Shown here piece after piece: positions 43,675-55,000 of a DNA stretch of 59,000 nt. Location of the stretch: NCBI GenBank assembly GCA_905221605.1, contig CAJNDS010001669.1, positions 616,001 to 675,000 of the forward strand, written 5' to 3'. The translations under genes were made by a program, and so were the position numbers. Position 1 is the stretch's first letter. Every line of letters begins with the position of its first letter. The stretch comes from Symbiodinium natans. Lineage: Eukaryota; Sar; Dinophyceae; Suessiales; Symbiodiniaceae. Below the pieces are notes generated by a model. The model was not told the origin of the DNA. It saw only the letters and a list, made by a program, of their open reading frames with translations, and did no database searches.

Positions 43675-46533
43675 CAAGCGCCACTCTGTGCTGCTCCGGC
43701 CTGCATGTCCTCGACGCACGCACTTGGGCAGTATCCTGGAAACGCCGTACTTGGAGGGTCATGGCTAGACATATGTGGGGGGTTTAGGGTTTAGGGTTTG
43801 GGGTTTGGGGTTTGGGGTTTGGGGTTTGGGGTTTGGGGTTTAGGGCTACTTGGATTTTCATGGGTAGTTGCAAGCAGGGTTGTTAAGTATGGCAACTGAG
43901 CCTAGACCCTATGTCGGTACCCATGAGCTGCGAAGTGCCCCCCTTAATTCAGGAATGTGCACACAGACTCCAATCCTACGTTGTTTGACCCTAAACCCTA
44001 AACCCTACACCCTCGACCCTGAACCCTTCAAGCCCCCAAAAGTCCGGAAGCTAATCATGGCATAACATCTCCCCAGGACACGCGCCCGGAGACCTCAATA
44101 TCCCTTGATTCTAGAATGTTACGTAAATAGGTTTAAGGAGTCTTCCTTCATGAAGGGCTGCTTGGGGTCTCCCTAAACCCTAAACCCTAAACCCTAAACC
44201 CTAAACCCTAAACCCTAAACCCTAAACCCTAAACCCTAAACCCTAAACCCTAAACCCTAAACCCTAAACCCTAAACCCTAAACCCTAAACCCTCCCGCCC
44301 GCCAAGCAGTCCTTCGCCTTCCCCGAAGCACGCCCAAGCGTACCTTCAGGCCGCTTAGGGCTCAGGGCTGGCAGCCGATGGAGCCCCGTACTGTACTTAG
44401 TTAAAGAGTGTAGGGTTTGGGGTGTAGGGTTTGGGGTTTAGGGTTTAGGATTTGGGGTTTAGGGTTTGGGGTTCAGGATTTGGGGTTTGGGGTTTGGGGT
44501 TTAGGGTTTGCAATCGTAAGCAAGATCCTATAAAGGATGCACATTCCCTATTTGACGGGTGATTGGGCTTTCTGGGGAATCGAAATCATTAAAACATTCA
44601 AACCCTATGCCCTAAACCCTACCATGTCGTCAGGCAGGCTGCTCGACATCACACGGCGGGCCGTCACTACAGTCCTTCATGTTCCGCTCGTTCGGAAGGA
44701 GGAGGTAAATCCTCGGCATCACCCCTAAACTTCTATTTGCTTAAGAACCTCCCAAAAAATCAAAACATGTTGTTCCTTGTAAGGGAAATATGAGGCTTAT
44801 GTTCTATATATATATAACTTATTATTCTTTTTTTTTTGGGGGGGGGGTGTTCTGAAGCAGATAGCAGGAAAGCTGTCAACGTTGCGAAGTGACTTGTTGT
44901 ACCTCTTGCAGCTTCTTCTTCCGCAACCCTGTGGCTCCAATATCCTTTATAGTTTAGGGTTAGGGTTTAGGGTTTGGGGTTTAGTATAGTCCACTAAAAC
45001 TTACTCCTGCAAACATACTATACATCAGGATTCTTGTTGCGCATCGCGCGTTTGTTCATATTCCCTAGTCAGCAGGGGTGGGTGCCTCTGAGGACGCTCT
45101 CAAGTGTCAGCAGAGGGTCAGCTTGAGGCAGAGCAGCAGAAACCGGCACGTCACGCACCCGCGGAAATGGCGATCCTGCTCCGCACATTCCGACCGCAGG
45201 GTTTCAGCGCTCACACGAGGATCAGGCAGGGCAGGCACAGACACCCTCAGACGCCCTCCCCCTCAGAGCCCTATTGTGGTGAGTGCTGTTTGGTGCTTAG
45301 GGTTTAGGGTTTAGGGTTTAGGGTTTAGGGTTGAGGCTTAGGGTTTAGGATTTGGACCAACAAGCTGGATGGGCACAGAAGTCGTTCTATGAGGCGTGTC
45401 ATTGTCCCTGACAGAGACATTAGGCTTCGAGATGCTGTCGTCTTGCGATCCTCAACCCTAAACCCTAAACCCTAAACCCTGAAGCCCCCTATATCATGTA
45501 GGGTAGAGCTCATGATTTCGGGGTATTGGGCTTGAAGAGAGTGGTATGAGGCCTTCAACCAGCCCAGAGGGTTTAGGGTTTAGGGTTCAGGGTTCAGGGT
45601 TTAGGGTTTAGGGTTTAGGGTTTAGGGTTTAGGGTTTAGGGTTTAGGGTTTGGGGTTTGGGGTTTGGGGTTTGGGGTTTGCTGTAGTCTGATCCTCAAAG
45701 GCCAGGAGGAACGGGTACATGTGCCCAAATCCTTGGCGATTCGGATGGCTATTTCTGGGTCTTCGTAGGAAATCAGGGGGGAATGAGGGTCCTATATATA
45801 TATATATACCCTTTAAGGGAGTAAACAGGGTCCTATATATACCCTTTGAGGGAATAAATAGATACCTCAATGCCCCAAATCCTTAGCGACGCGGACGGCT
45901 ACGCACACGGATGGACTCTACCTTGGGATGTTCCCCTCATACTAACAGTCCTTACTAGGGATGATAATTGGGTGGCGGGGGTACTATAATCCCAATTGAG
46001 GACTGTTAGCATATGGGGGAACGTCCTCTTGTTCCGAAGTTCCTGTGCCGAAGGGGGGCCCCGCACAGAGCTACGGGGAAGTGCGCTGTGGCGGGGCACA
46101 CGTCCAGGGCAAGCTGCTGGCCAAGAACCCTCAACCCTAAACCCTAAACCCTAACCCTGAAAACGAAGCCAGAGCCAGGAAAATTGTTTGAACCAAGCCG
46201 GTTGTAAGGAGCTACCACAGATGCTACTTGGAGGTTCATTGGAATTAATGACCACTTAGGGTTTAGGGTTTAGGGTTTAGGGTTATAAGCCTACTTATAA
46301 TAGGGATAACCCCTATAAGGCCCTTTAGGGGTATTCTCAGTGGGGGTATAAGTACAGTTATAATTGGTGAGTAAGTACCATGAATCTCCAAGTATGGACT
46401 GCAAGGAGGCTGGGGAGGTTAGCTGGGTGCCAGTGCCCTTCACCTTTTTCAAGACCATGGTGCCTGGATCAGCAACAACCCCTCGTGCAGGGCTGAACCC
46501 GTAAATTGTTGAATTGCCGTCGTTCAGCCCCCC
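43675..46533 (-). CDS. Candidate exons of an unidentified gene, with a duplicated short exon
   Basis: Minus-strand open segments: 46533-46395 (LNDGNSTIYGFSPARGVV, then DPGTMVLKKVKGTGTQL), 46105-46022 (QQLALDVCPATAHFPVALCG), about 45905-45875 and 45765-45735 (two versions of a nine-residue segment, VAVRVAKDL and IAIRIAKDL), about 45450-45362 (SRSLMSLSGTMTRLIERLL), about 45225-45105 (minus LRSECAEQDRHFRGC; a plus frame is also open), 44715-44630 (PNERNMKDCSDGPPCDVEQ), 43740-43675 (FPGYCPSACVEDMQAGAAQ). The last two are Cys-rich and look extracellular. No family recognised. Confidence 0.45.
44171..44292 (+). repeat. CCCTAAA tract (about 17 units)
   Basis: Perfect heptamers between a family B introner remnant (44083-44170) and a minus-strand open segment (about 44345-44290, WACFGEGEGLLGGR). 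Confidence 0.95.
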
Positions 46534-47034
46534 TAAACCCTAAACCCTAAACCCTAAACCCCAAACCCTAAACCCTAAACCCGTTTGCTCCTCCCAGCCT
46601 GTCTTCTTGCCCCAATGGGCCTCTCTGATGTGCTGTTAGGACGTCCCAGACCCGTCAAAAAAGCCCTGTTTGCCTAAACCCTGTGAAAAAAAAAACTTAC
46701 CCAAAATCCAGAACCCAAAACCCCTATAAACCCCTATAAACCCCTTCAAACCCTTTAAGCCCTCAGCAAAAAAAAACTAACCTAAACCCTAAACCCCCTT
46801 TTACAGGCCTCTGCAGTGGGCAAGTACCCCCCAAACCCCTTGAACCCCTAAACCCTCCAAAAACAAAACTTAAGGCAACAGAACTCCAAGTATCGAGGTG
46901 CCTACAACCCTAAACAACCCTAAACAACCCTAAACAACCCTGAGCCCCTAAGCCCCTAAGCCCCTAAACCCCTGAACCCCTAAACCCTTTTTCAAAAACC
47001 TTAAGGCAGTACAACTCCAAGCATCGTGTTGACA

Positions 47035-49160
47035 GTATGGCTGCCACATGCCTCAGCTGCCAATCCGTTCTGGACAAAGGGAAGGGAGTCCCTCAGTCCT
47101 GGGTGCGCTCTTGCCTTCAGAAATCTCGCAACCCTCCCAAAAGCTCAAGCACCCCCCCCCCCAAGAAAAAAATATAATAATCATAGAATATTCTTCCTTA
47201 CGAGGGGAATATAGGGCTTTTATTTTTCAATTGTTTCGGGGATCTTAAGCCCTAAACCTTAAACCCTAAACCCTTAACCCAAAACCCTAAACCCTCCCAA
47301 AGGCAAGCTGCAGAAGCAGAGAGCCACAGCTTGTCAGCAGCGTGGCGAAGATCAGCACCTGCCCAGGGTTTAGGGTTTAGGGTTTAGGGTTTAGGGTTTA
47401 GGGTTTAGGGTTTAGGGTTTAGGGTTTAGGGTTTAGGGTTTAGGGTTTAGGGTTTAGGGTTTAGGGTTTAGGGTTTAGGGTTCGGCTTCCCACAGATCTA
47501 CCACGACGATGTCGTTGCATTGGTAGGAAGCATGTCTGCCGGCAGCTTTAGGGTTTAGGGTTTAGGGTTTAGGGTTTAGGGTTTAGGGTTTAGGGTTTAG
47601 GGTTTAGGGTTTAGGGTTTAGGGTTTAGGGTTTAGGGTTTAGGGTTTAGGGTTTAGGGTTTAGGGGCACCTTGGACCAGGCTTAGGGCGTAGGGTTTAGG
47701 ATCATCTCCATTGACTTGGAACTCTCACTGAACTTACGTCGGCCTATATATTGCTTCACTGCTCTGCAAACACTGTAAATGCCTCTGCCCAAGACGTCCA
47801 CCAAACACCCCGGCAGAAAGAAGGCCAAGTCCCAAGCCCCAAAAACCCTAAACCCTAAACCCTGGACCCTAAACCCTAAACCCTAACCCTAAACCCTAAA
47901 CCCTAAACCCTAAAACCTAAACCCTAAGCCCTAAGCCCTAAGCCCTAAGCGCCTGCCGCTGTGCATTGAGATGCTCACGGCTTACCTGGCGGCTGTCTGA
48001 GCCCCGGCGGCGCTTTGGCCCAGGAGCTTCGGGTTTAGGGTTTAAGGTTTAGGGATTAGGCTTAGGGTTTAGGGTTCAGGGTTCAGGGTTCAGGGTTCAG
48101 GGTTCAGGGTTTAGGGTTTAGGGTTTAGGGTGTAGGGCGTGGCTTCAGGATCCCAAAGACTCCAATACCCCTTACTTGAGGAATATTCCTTAGATTCTAA
48201 TTGGGTTCCCTATGGGGTTTAGGGTTTCGGGTTTAGGAATATTCCTCGAAACCACGCAAGGAACCCAATTATAATTCAAGGAATATGCCTTAATGAAGGG
48301 GTCTTGGAGTCTCTGGGATCTTCGTAGAACTCCCGCAACAGAGCAAGGGCTTGGGCTTTGGCTTCTTTGGCTTGGGCACGTCATTTAGGGTTTAGGGTTA
48401 AGGGTTTAGGGTTTAGGGTTTAGGGTTTAGGGTTTAGGGTTTAGGGTTTAGGGTTTAGGGTTTAGGGTTTAGGGTTTAGGGCGGCCCAGCGCAGACCTCA
48501 TGAAACTGGGCCGCGAAGAGCATCATCGTGTAGGCATCGTTGGCGCCGGAGACGAAGTGGACCAGCATCCCTGGCCGGCATTGGGGTTCCATGAAACACC
48601 CTAAACCCTAAACCCTAAACCCTAAACCCCCAAAACGCAAAAGCAATTCCAACAGCCCCTTTTGCAAGAGGCTTTGGCGCTCCGCCTTCCTAGATCCTGT
48701 CCCAGAAAACCCCAGCACTGGTGGCCAAGATTGACTAACTGAAGACCGGAAACTCAGATCACTGAAAGAATTCGCAACTGGAGGCCTTGTGGACGACATG
48801 CGGCTTGAGGATGGCACCCCGATGTTCAGCATTAGGGGGTTTAGGGCTTAGGGTTTAGGGTTTAGGGTTTAGGGTTTAGGGTTTAGGGTTTAGGGTTTAG
48901 GGTTCCAATCAACCGCTGCCGGCTGGCAGCGTGTGTAGTCGAAAGCCGGTGGCCACCGGATTGTGCCTCGATTCGGGACAGCTTCGCCCTCAACTCCGCG
49001 ACGGCCGCTCGTCTGTTGGTCCACAAGCTCAGGCGATCTATCACCCACGGAGTCTGTGGAGCAATTGTGCGGCCAAAAGCCTCGGATGGCTTTTCAGAAC
49101 CTTGTCCAACAATTTCTTCGGGACGCTTCCCAGGGTCCTCCCAGCCAGGGGCCTTTCAGG
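47035..49160 (-). CDS. Candidate gene with exons sandwiched between telomere tracts
   Basis: Minus-strand segments in order: about 49160-48905 (EEIVGQGSEKPSEAFGR, VAELRAKLSRIEAQSGG), 48832-48640 (MLNIGVPSSSRMSSTRPP, then SDLSFRSSV), 48590-48482 (MLVHFVSGANDAYTMML then FAAQFHEVCAGP), 48372-48310 (AKEAKAQALALLREFYEDP), 47536-47485 (HASYQCNDIVVVDLWEA), 47360-47295 (VLIFATLLTSCGSLLLQLAF, membrane helix), 47145-47035 (FLKARAHPGLRDSLPFVQ). Codon use is consistent throughout. The 47.5-kb exon is about 52 bp with 16-unit telomere tracts on both sides. It joins the next exon in phase if a GC or GA donor is used. No family recognised. Confidence 0.55.
47366..47664 (+). repeat. Two 16-unit TTTAGGG tracts flanking a short exon
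   Basis: Tracts at 47366-47482 and about 47549-47664, both perfect. The 65 bp between contain the coding-like HASYQCNDIVVVDLWEA segment. The left tract ends against GGGCAG and then GTGCTGATC in gene sense, a normal acceptor. Confidence 0.93.
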
Positions 49161-49719
49161 GGCCTCCCAAGGCTCTCAGTGGCAATGTTCCGAGGCCACC
49201 CAAGAGCACAGAACGCAGACGCTAAGGTGCGCCACGTCAAGGACCTTGATCTTCTTATAGCCTTATAGAAAAGGTAGCGCTTGAAACAGCAGCCGTGGCC
49301 ACTTTAACTACTCTGAACGCTGAGCCCTATGTTATCGGGGTCGGAATAGTTGCTAGCAGTCCTCCCCTCTGGCCCCCTATATAAATATCCTATAATACCC
49401 CCCCCCCCCCCAAAAAAAAATCCTATTTTAACTGTTTGAGGGCCCTACAATAAGCCCCAAGTATACTACAATAACCCCCCAAGACCCTATTCTAACCATC
49501 ATAACCCCCCAAAACCCTATTCGAACCATCACAACCCCCAAAACCCTGCTCTGACCATCACAACCCCCCAAAACCCCTATTCCAACCATGAAGGCCCCTA
49601 TATTCAGCCCCCTGCGCCTGTCGCCATCCCGCGCTGCACGCGCATCAGCACCGGTGACAGCCGCTTTGGCGCCCGACTCCGGCGGCCCTGCCGACTGCGA
49701 GCGTTTCGGGGGGCTTAGG

Positions 49720-50322
49720 GGCTTAGGGCTTAGGGCTTAGGGCTTAGGGCTTAGGGCTTAGGGCTTGGATTTCGGGTTTAGTTAGGGTTTAGGGTTTAGG
49801 GTTTAGGGTTTAGGGTTTAGGGTTTCGGGTTTCGGGTTTCGGGTTTCGGGTTTCGGGTTTCGGGTTTCGGGTTTCGGGTTTCGGGTTTCGGGTTTCGGGT
49901 TTCGGGTTTCGGGTTTCGGGTTTCGGGTTTCGGGTTTCGGGGCTCAGGCTTTCTAGGGGGCCTCTGCGTTGCAGCATAGTCCTTTCGCAGTTCATGCGGG
50001 GGTTGGCCGGCTTGGGAGGTAAACATCGCGGTGGGCCTTCTGTCTGTGCGGTTCTTGGGGCAAGACAAAGTTGAAGCCAAGGGGGGTATAGGGTTTAGGG
50101 CCGAAAGGCTGTTAAACTCCACGATTCCACCGAAGCTCAGGAGCTCGCGAAACCTCACACAACCCTTCAGCCCCAATCTTTTGGTGTAGGGTTTAGGGCT
50201 TACGGTTTAGGGGTTTAGGGTTTAGGGTTTAGGGTTTAGGGTTTAGGGTTTAGGGTTTAGGGTTTAGGGTTTAGGGTTTAGGGTTTAGGGTTTAGGGTTT
50301 AGGGTTTAGGGTTTAGGGTTTA
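49720..50322 (-). CDS. Candidate exons next to a TTTCGGG array that is open in frame
   Basis: Exon-like 50178-50103 reads GLKGCVRFRELLSFGG then IVEFNSLSA; 50075-49945 reads MFTSQAGQPPHELRKDYAA. The second frame continues without a stop through the TTTCGGG array (49818-49936) as a seven-residue repeat of PKPETRN before stopping in TTTAGGG units. Another candidate exon, 49700-49608 (PPESGAKAAVTGADARAA), lies further on. I cannot tell whether the heptapeptide is translated or spliced out. Confidence 0.4.
49799..49936 (+). repeat. TTTAGGG to TTTCGGG array
   Basis: Four TTTAGGG units followed by about 17 consecutive TTTCGGG units. A separate run of CTTAGGG units lies at 49712-49767. Confidence 0.95.
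50212..50322 (+). repeat. TTTAGGG tract (about 15 units)
   Basis: Perfect heptamers. A minus-strand candidate exon follows further right at 50570-50495 (FRDTWSLPGRSARAGGAI). Confidence 0.95.
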
Positions 50323-52019
50323 GGGGCCCCCTTTATTACCAGGGGCCTGTTGATGTGCCCCACCTGGGGCAGCCTCTACTTTGCAAAGCCCTGTGGCTTG
50401 TGTTGCTGAAGACTCATAAACTACATCCCGAAACCCAAAACCCCCCTAAACCCTAGACCCTAAACCCCAAACCCCAAACCCCATAAACCCTACGCCCCGG
50501 CAACCCGGAGAATTTAGCAATAGCGCCTCCCGCACGAGCACTTCTGCCTGGCAGGCTCCAGGTGTCGCGAAACCCCAAACTCAGAGACTCCAATACCTTG
50601 GCTATTCTTAGGAGGGTAGCTAGAAATTAAATTTTTAGCTGCCTTGGTAAGAAACCCAATAAGCCCAAAAAGGCTAAGGATCTAAAGTTACAGTAAAGCA
50701 CCACAAAGAATACCCTTAATTAACTAAGGAATGTTTCTTAAACCCTATGAGGAGCCCTACTACATTTCAAGGAGTATTCCTGAATTAAGGGAAACTGGAC
50801 TGTCTGGGAAGTCGAATCAGGGGACGATGGCTCGTACCCCTTAATATGCTCCTAGTACCACCCTTCTATTCTCTTAGAGGATCTTCGGATCTTCAACCCT
50901 ACTTTGCAGTACACCCTGGAAAAAAGGGTATATACGTTTGAGGTCGAAGTAGCTACAATCTGAACCCAGAACCAAACAAAGCATTACAGTATAGTACTCC
51001 AAAACCCTAAACCCTAAACCCCAAACCCTAAACCCGAAACCCTGAACCCTAAACCCTACTCCAACGCCCAGTTAAAACGGGTCCCAGTAAACCCGAGGGT
51101 GCAACATAGAATCCCATGATCTAAAGCCTAAACTTGGAGGTTCGGGGTACTTGTAACCCTAACTATAACTGTACTTATGAGCCCCCTAAGTCAAGTAAGT
51201 AGGCTTTTAGTAGACTTATAACGGTGGTTATAAGTACCCATGAACCTCCAAAACCCTAAATCCTAAACCCTCAACCCCAAACCCTGAATCCTGGGCCGGT
51301 GGTGCGTCTAAGGGTTGTGTTGGGGTAGTTTAGGGTCTGTTGGGTTTTGGGGCTAGTTAGGGTTATAAGTGTAGTTACCATTCCTCTAGCCTAGAACCCT
51401 ACTCAGAACTACCCATGATCCTCCAAGGCATCTGATATTCTCTTATCTGGTGCGGATACCATAAGACATCGGATTCTATTTCAGTTTATTGAGTAGAATA
51501 TGGCATGCTATGCTATGTTGAATCAAAGGATGTCGCGCCCCAAGTCGCAAAGACATGGACAACGTACAAAGTCCGTGGAGTACCTCCCCCGAACAGCTAC
51601 AACTGTATGGTTTTTGTTTTCGGATTCGTTCCTCCGCTGGCCAGGCTAGGTTGTACTCGACGTACCCCGTGGGGCGCATAAACTATGTGTCTGGTCATAT
51701 ATGGCTATGCCATGGTTTTGAGGTTTTGCCAGTAAGGCGGTGCCTAGGCATGTGATGCTTGTGGCTGCTTAGGGTCGAAAGGACATCCCAGCATGTAAGG
51801 GGTACAGGGCTCGGAGGGGGTTTCCCGCCCTGCCATCCCTCAACCCGAAACCCTAAACCCCTTGTGCAACAGCCTTGCCACCCTTTTGAGCCCTAAACCC
51901 TAAACCCTAAACCCTAAACCCTAAACCCTAAACCCCTAAACCCTAAACCCTAAACCCCTAAACCCCTAAACCCCTAAACCCCTAAACCCCTAAACCCCTA
52001 AACCCCTAAACCCTGAACC

Positions 52020-55000
52020 CCGCCTCGATCGGTACATCACCCGGACCTTGCTGTCCTGGCTGGTGGAGGGCTCAGCCACGGGGAGTTTCCGGGCAACAAA
52101 AGCTTGAACCCTTGGGGTTTAGGGTTTAGGGTTTAGGGTTTAGGGTTCAGGGTTTAGGGTTTAGGGTTTAGGGTTTCAGGGGCTTGCCAGTTGCTTAAGA
52201 ACCCCCACAAAACAAAAAAGACTCTTCCTTATAGGGGTAGCATAGGGATTGTGACTTTTTCTTTTTTTTTTTTTTTGGGGGGGGGGGGGTTCTTAGGCAA
52301 ATAGTAGGGGTGTAGTAAGGGTTCCAAGTATGGGCCCTTCATTTGGGTGCCTTGTTCTATAGCCCTTATATACACGGTACATAGCAAGGGGACCATACTT
52401 GGAGGTTCATGGGACTTAATAACCACATATAACTGGGCTTAGAACCCTACTTATAATTGGGATAACCCCTATAAGGCCTTTTAGGGGTATTATAAGTAGG
52501 GTTATCAGTACAGTTATAAGTGGTTAGCAAGTACCCCTTAACCCTAAACATCCCTAAACCCTTAGTAAGTACCATGAACCTTCAAGTACTAAGGGGCCGT
52601 AGGCCCGACCTTCGGGTGTTTCAGTACCCAAACACGGGGGGCTTAGGGACCCTAAACCCTAAACCCTGCAAACCCTGTGCAAAGATTGATTCGGTGTCGA
52701 GCCCAACTTCCAAGCAAGCGGATCTGTCCGCATGCCAAAGGGCCCCGAAACCCTAAACTTCCCTAAACCCTAATCCCTAAACCCTAAAAACTAAAGACTA
52801 AACCCTAAACACTAGTCACTCAGACTCAACCCTAAGCCCTAATGCCTAAACCCTAAACCCTAAACCCTAAACCCTAAACCCTAAACCCTAAACCCTAACC
52901 CTTAACCCTAAACCCCCACCCGGGGCTCTTGGGAACCGAAAACCCCTCTATTAACTATTACACCGCCTTCTACCCAGAGAGCCCCGACTGCCCCTTTAAA
53001 AACAAATACTTTGAATAATAATAAATAAACGAAACTCGGGATCGTTAGCATGTTTTTTTATGGTACATTCCTTCATTCAGGGGTATTGGGCCCTTTGGAT
53101 ACCACCAGAGCAAAGGGCCTCTGGTGGGGCAGCGAGAACCACACCAAAACACGTGAACGTGACGGTTTAGGGTTTAGGTTTTTGGGGTTTAGGGTTTAGG
53201 GTTTCGGGTTTAGGGTTTAGGATTTCGGGCATGCCACAGGAATAACCAGCCAGCGCACGCAGGATTTCGGCCGCTAGGATGGCGAGGCAGTTCCCCACAA
53301 GCAGGCTAACCGAACTCCAGTACTCCTGCATGTCATGAGCCAAGGAACTCCAATACCCCTTAATTAGGGAATATATCCTGCAATTATAAGAGGGTTCCTT
53401 GTATGGTTTAAGGAATGTTCCTTAATTGAGGGGTATTGGAGTCTCTGGGAGCTGACGTTCGTGAGTTGAAAACGGCTGGTCTGGTCGGAACGGGCCCTGT
53501 AGCCTTAAAGTGCAGCTTGTAAACACTCCCCTGTCAAGATGGCGCTGTACTAGTTACTAGCCCCCGCCATGTGGCGACGGTTCAACCCCAAACTCGTCCC
53601 AACATGACCTCCCTTGATCCCATAAGACACCCAGAACAAGCAAACCCCTTATACCAGGTTGGCCCTTGCTCTTGGTAATAAGGGCACCCTTTTTGGGTAG
53701 GTTTCTTTACAAGGAACCTTGAACCAAAAAAAAGGGGGAAAGGGTACCACTGGGCTCCCAAGTACTTCTTTGCTCACAGGTTCTGGGCCTCACAGTTTCG
53801 AAGCATGTATTGGGATCTCCTTAGGGGCGAAGCCGTGTATACTGGGGCCCACCCGACCTCATTGATAGAGTCAGCTCGCCACGGTCCAATCATTCAGGTA
53901 CCCAAAGATCCCAAAATACCCCCGAATTTAAAAAAATATATGGTTGAAGGTGTAGTTCTCATCTAGGGGAACCTTCGTTCATACAAGAAGCCCTAGATGG
54001 CTTCAGATGCAGTGTACTTCCTAATTTCCAGGCTAGTTCTTGTAGGAAGCCATTTCATGGTGGAAGGTGCAACGATGGATTGAGAGATGGTGTAGTGCCC
54101 GTACCTACTCCTATCAACCGTAAACCCTAGACCCCAAGCCGCCTGCGAGGGGCCACATCGAGTTTTTCTTGGAAGCCCTTCTTGACCCCCCATAGCCCCA
54201 CTTTCTGACCGCATATACGTACTAAGTCAAAAGGACTCCCAAGCGGAGCAGTCTCGTATGCGCGTGTAATAAGATACGCGCGTTGTTTTCCGGTAGGATC
54301 CTCTTGAAAGGGAGAAGAGGAGGCTGGCGTCCCACATACTCCAATGCCTTTAAGCAAGGAATATTTCCTTACAATATAACGGGGTTCCCTACATAGTTTA
54401 AGGAATTATCCTTAATTAAGAAGTATTGGAGTCTCTGGGTAGAGCGTGTGCGTGGGACTGTGGCTGGCATAAGATGCGCACCCTGCACACTTTTTGGGCG
54501 CGGACTCTGGCAACCCCTACTTGGAGGTTCTTGGGTAGTTATAAGTAGGGTGACAAGTATGGGAACTGTACTTGTAACTCTACTTAGGCAGGGTACTAGT
54601 AACCCTACTTATACAAACCCATGAAGCTCCAAGTGGACGGCTGGGCTTCGGGCTTAGGATTTCGATTCCCACTGTCAAGTGCTCCGAGCTGCAGAAGGTC
54701 ACTCGGTCTCGTAAGGCTCAAGTTGTCGGCTGAAACGTGAGCCCGTTTGGGGTTTAGAGTTTAGGGTTTCGGGCCTTCGTTCTTTGATATACTCTTGGTG
54801 ACACCAGGCCACTTGGAGGTTCATGGGACTTAATAACCACATATAACTGGGCTTAGAACCCTACTTATAATTGGGATAACCACTATAAGGCCTTTTAGGG
54901 GTATTATAAGTAGGGTTACAAGTACAGTTATAAGTGGTTCGTAAGTACCATGAACCTTAAACCCTAAACCCTAAACCCTGGGTTTAGGGTTTTTGTGGTC

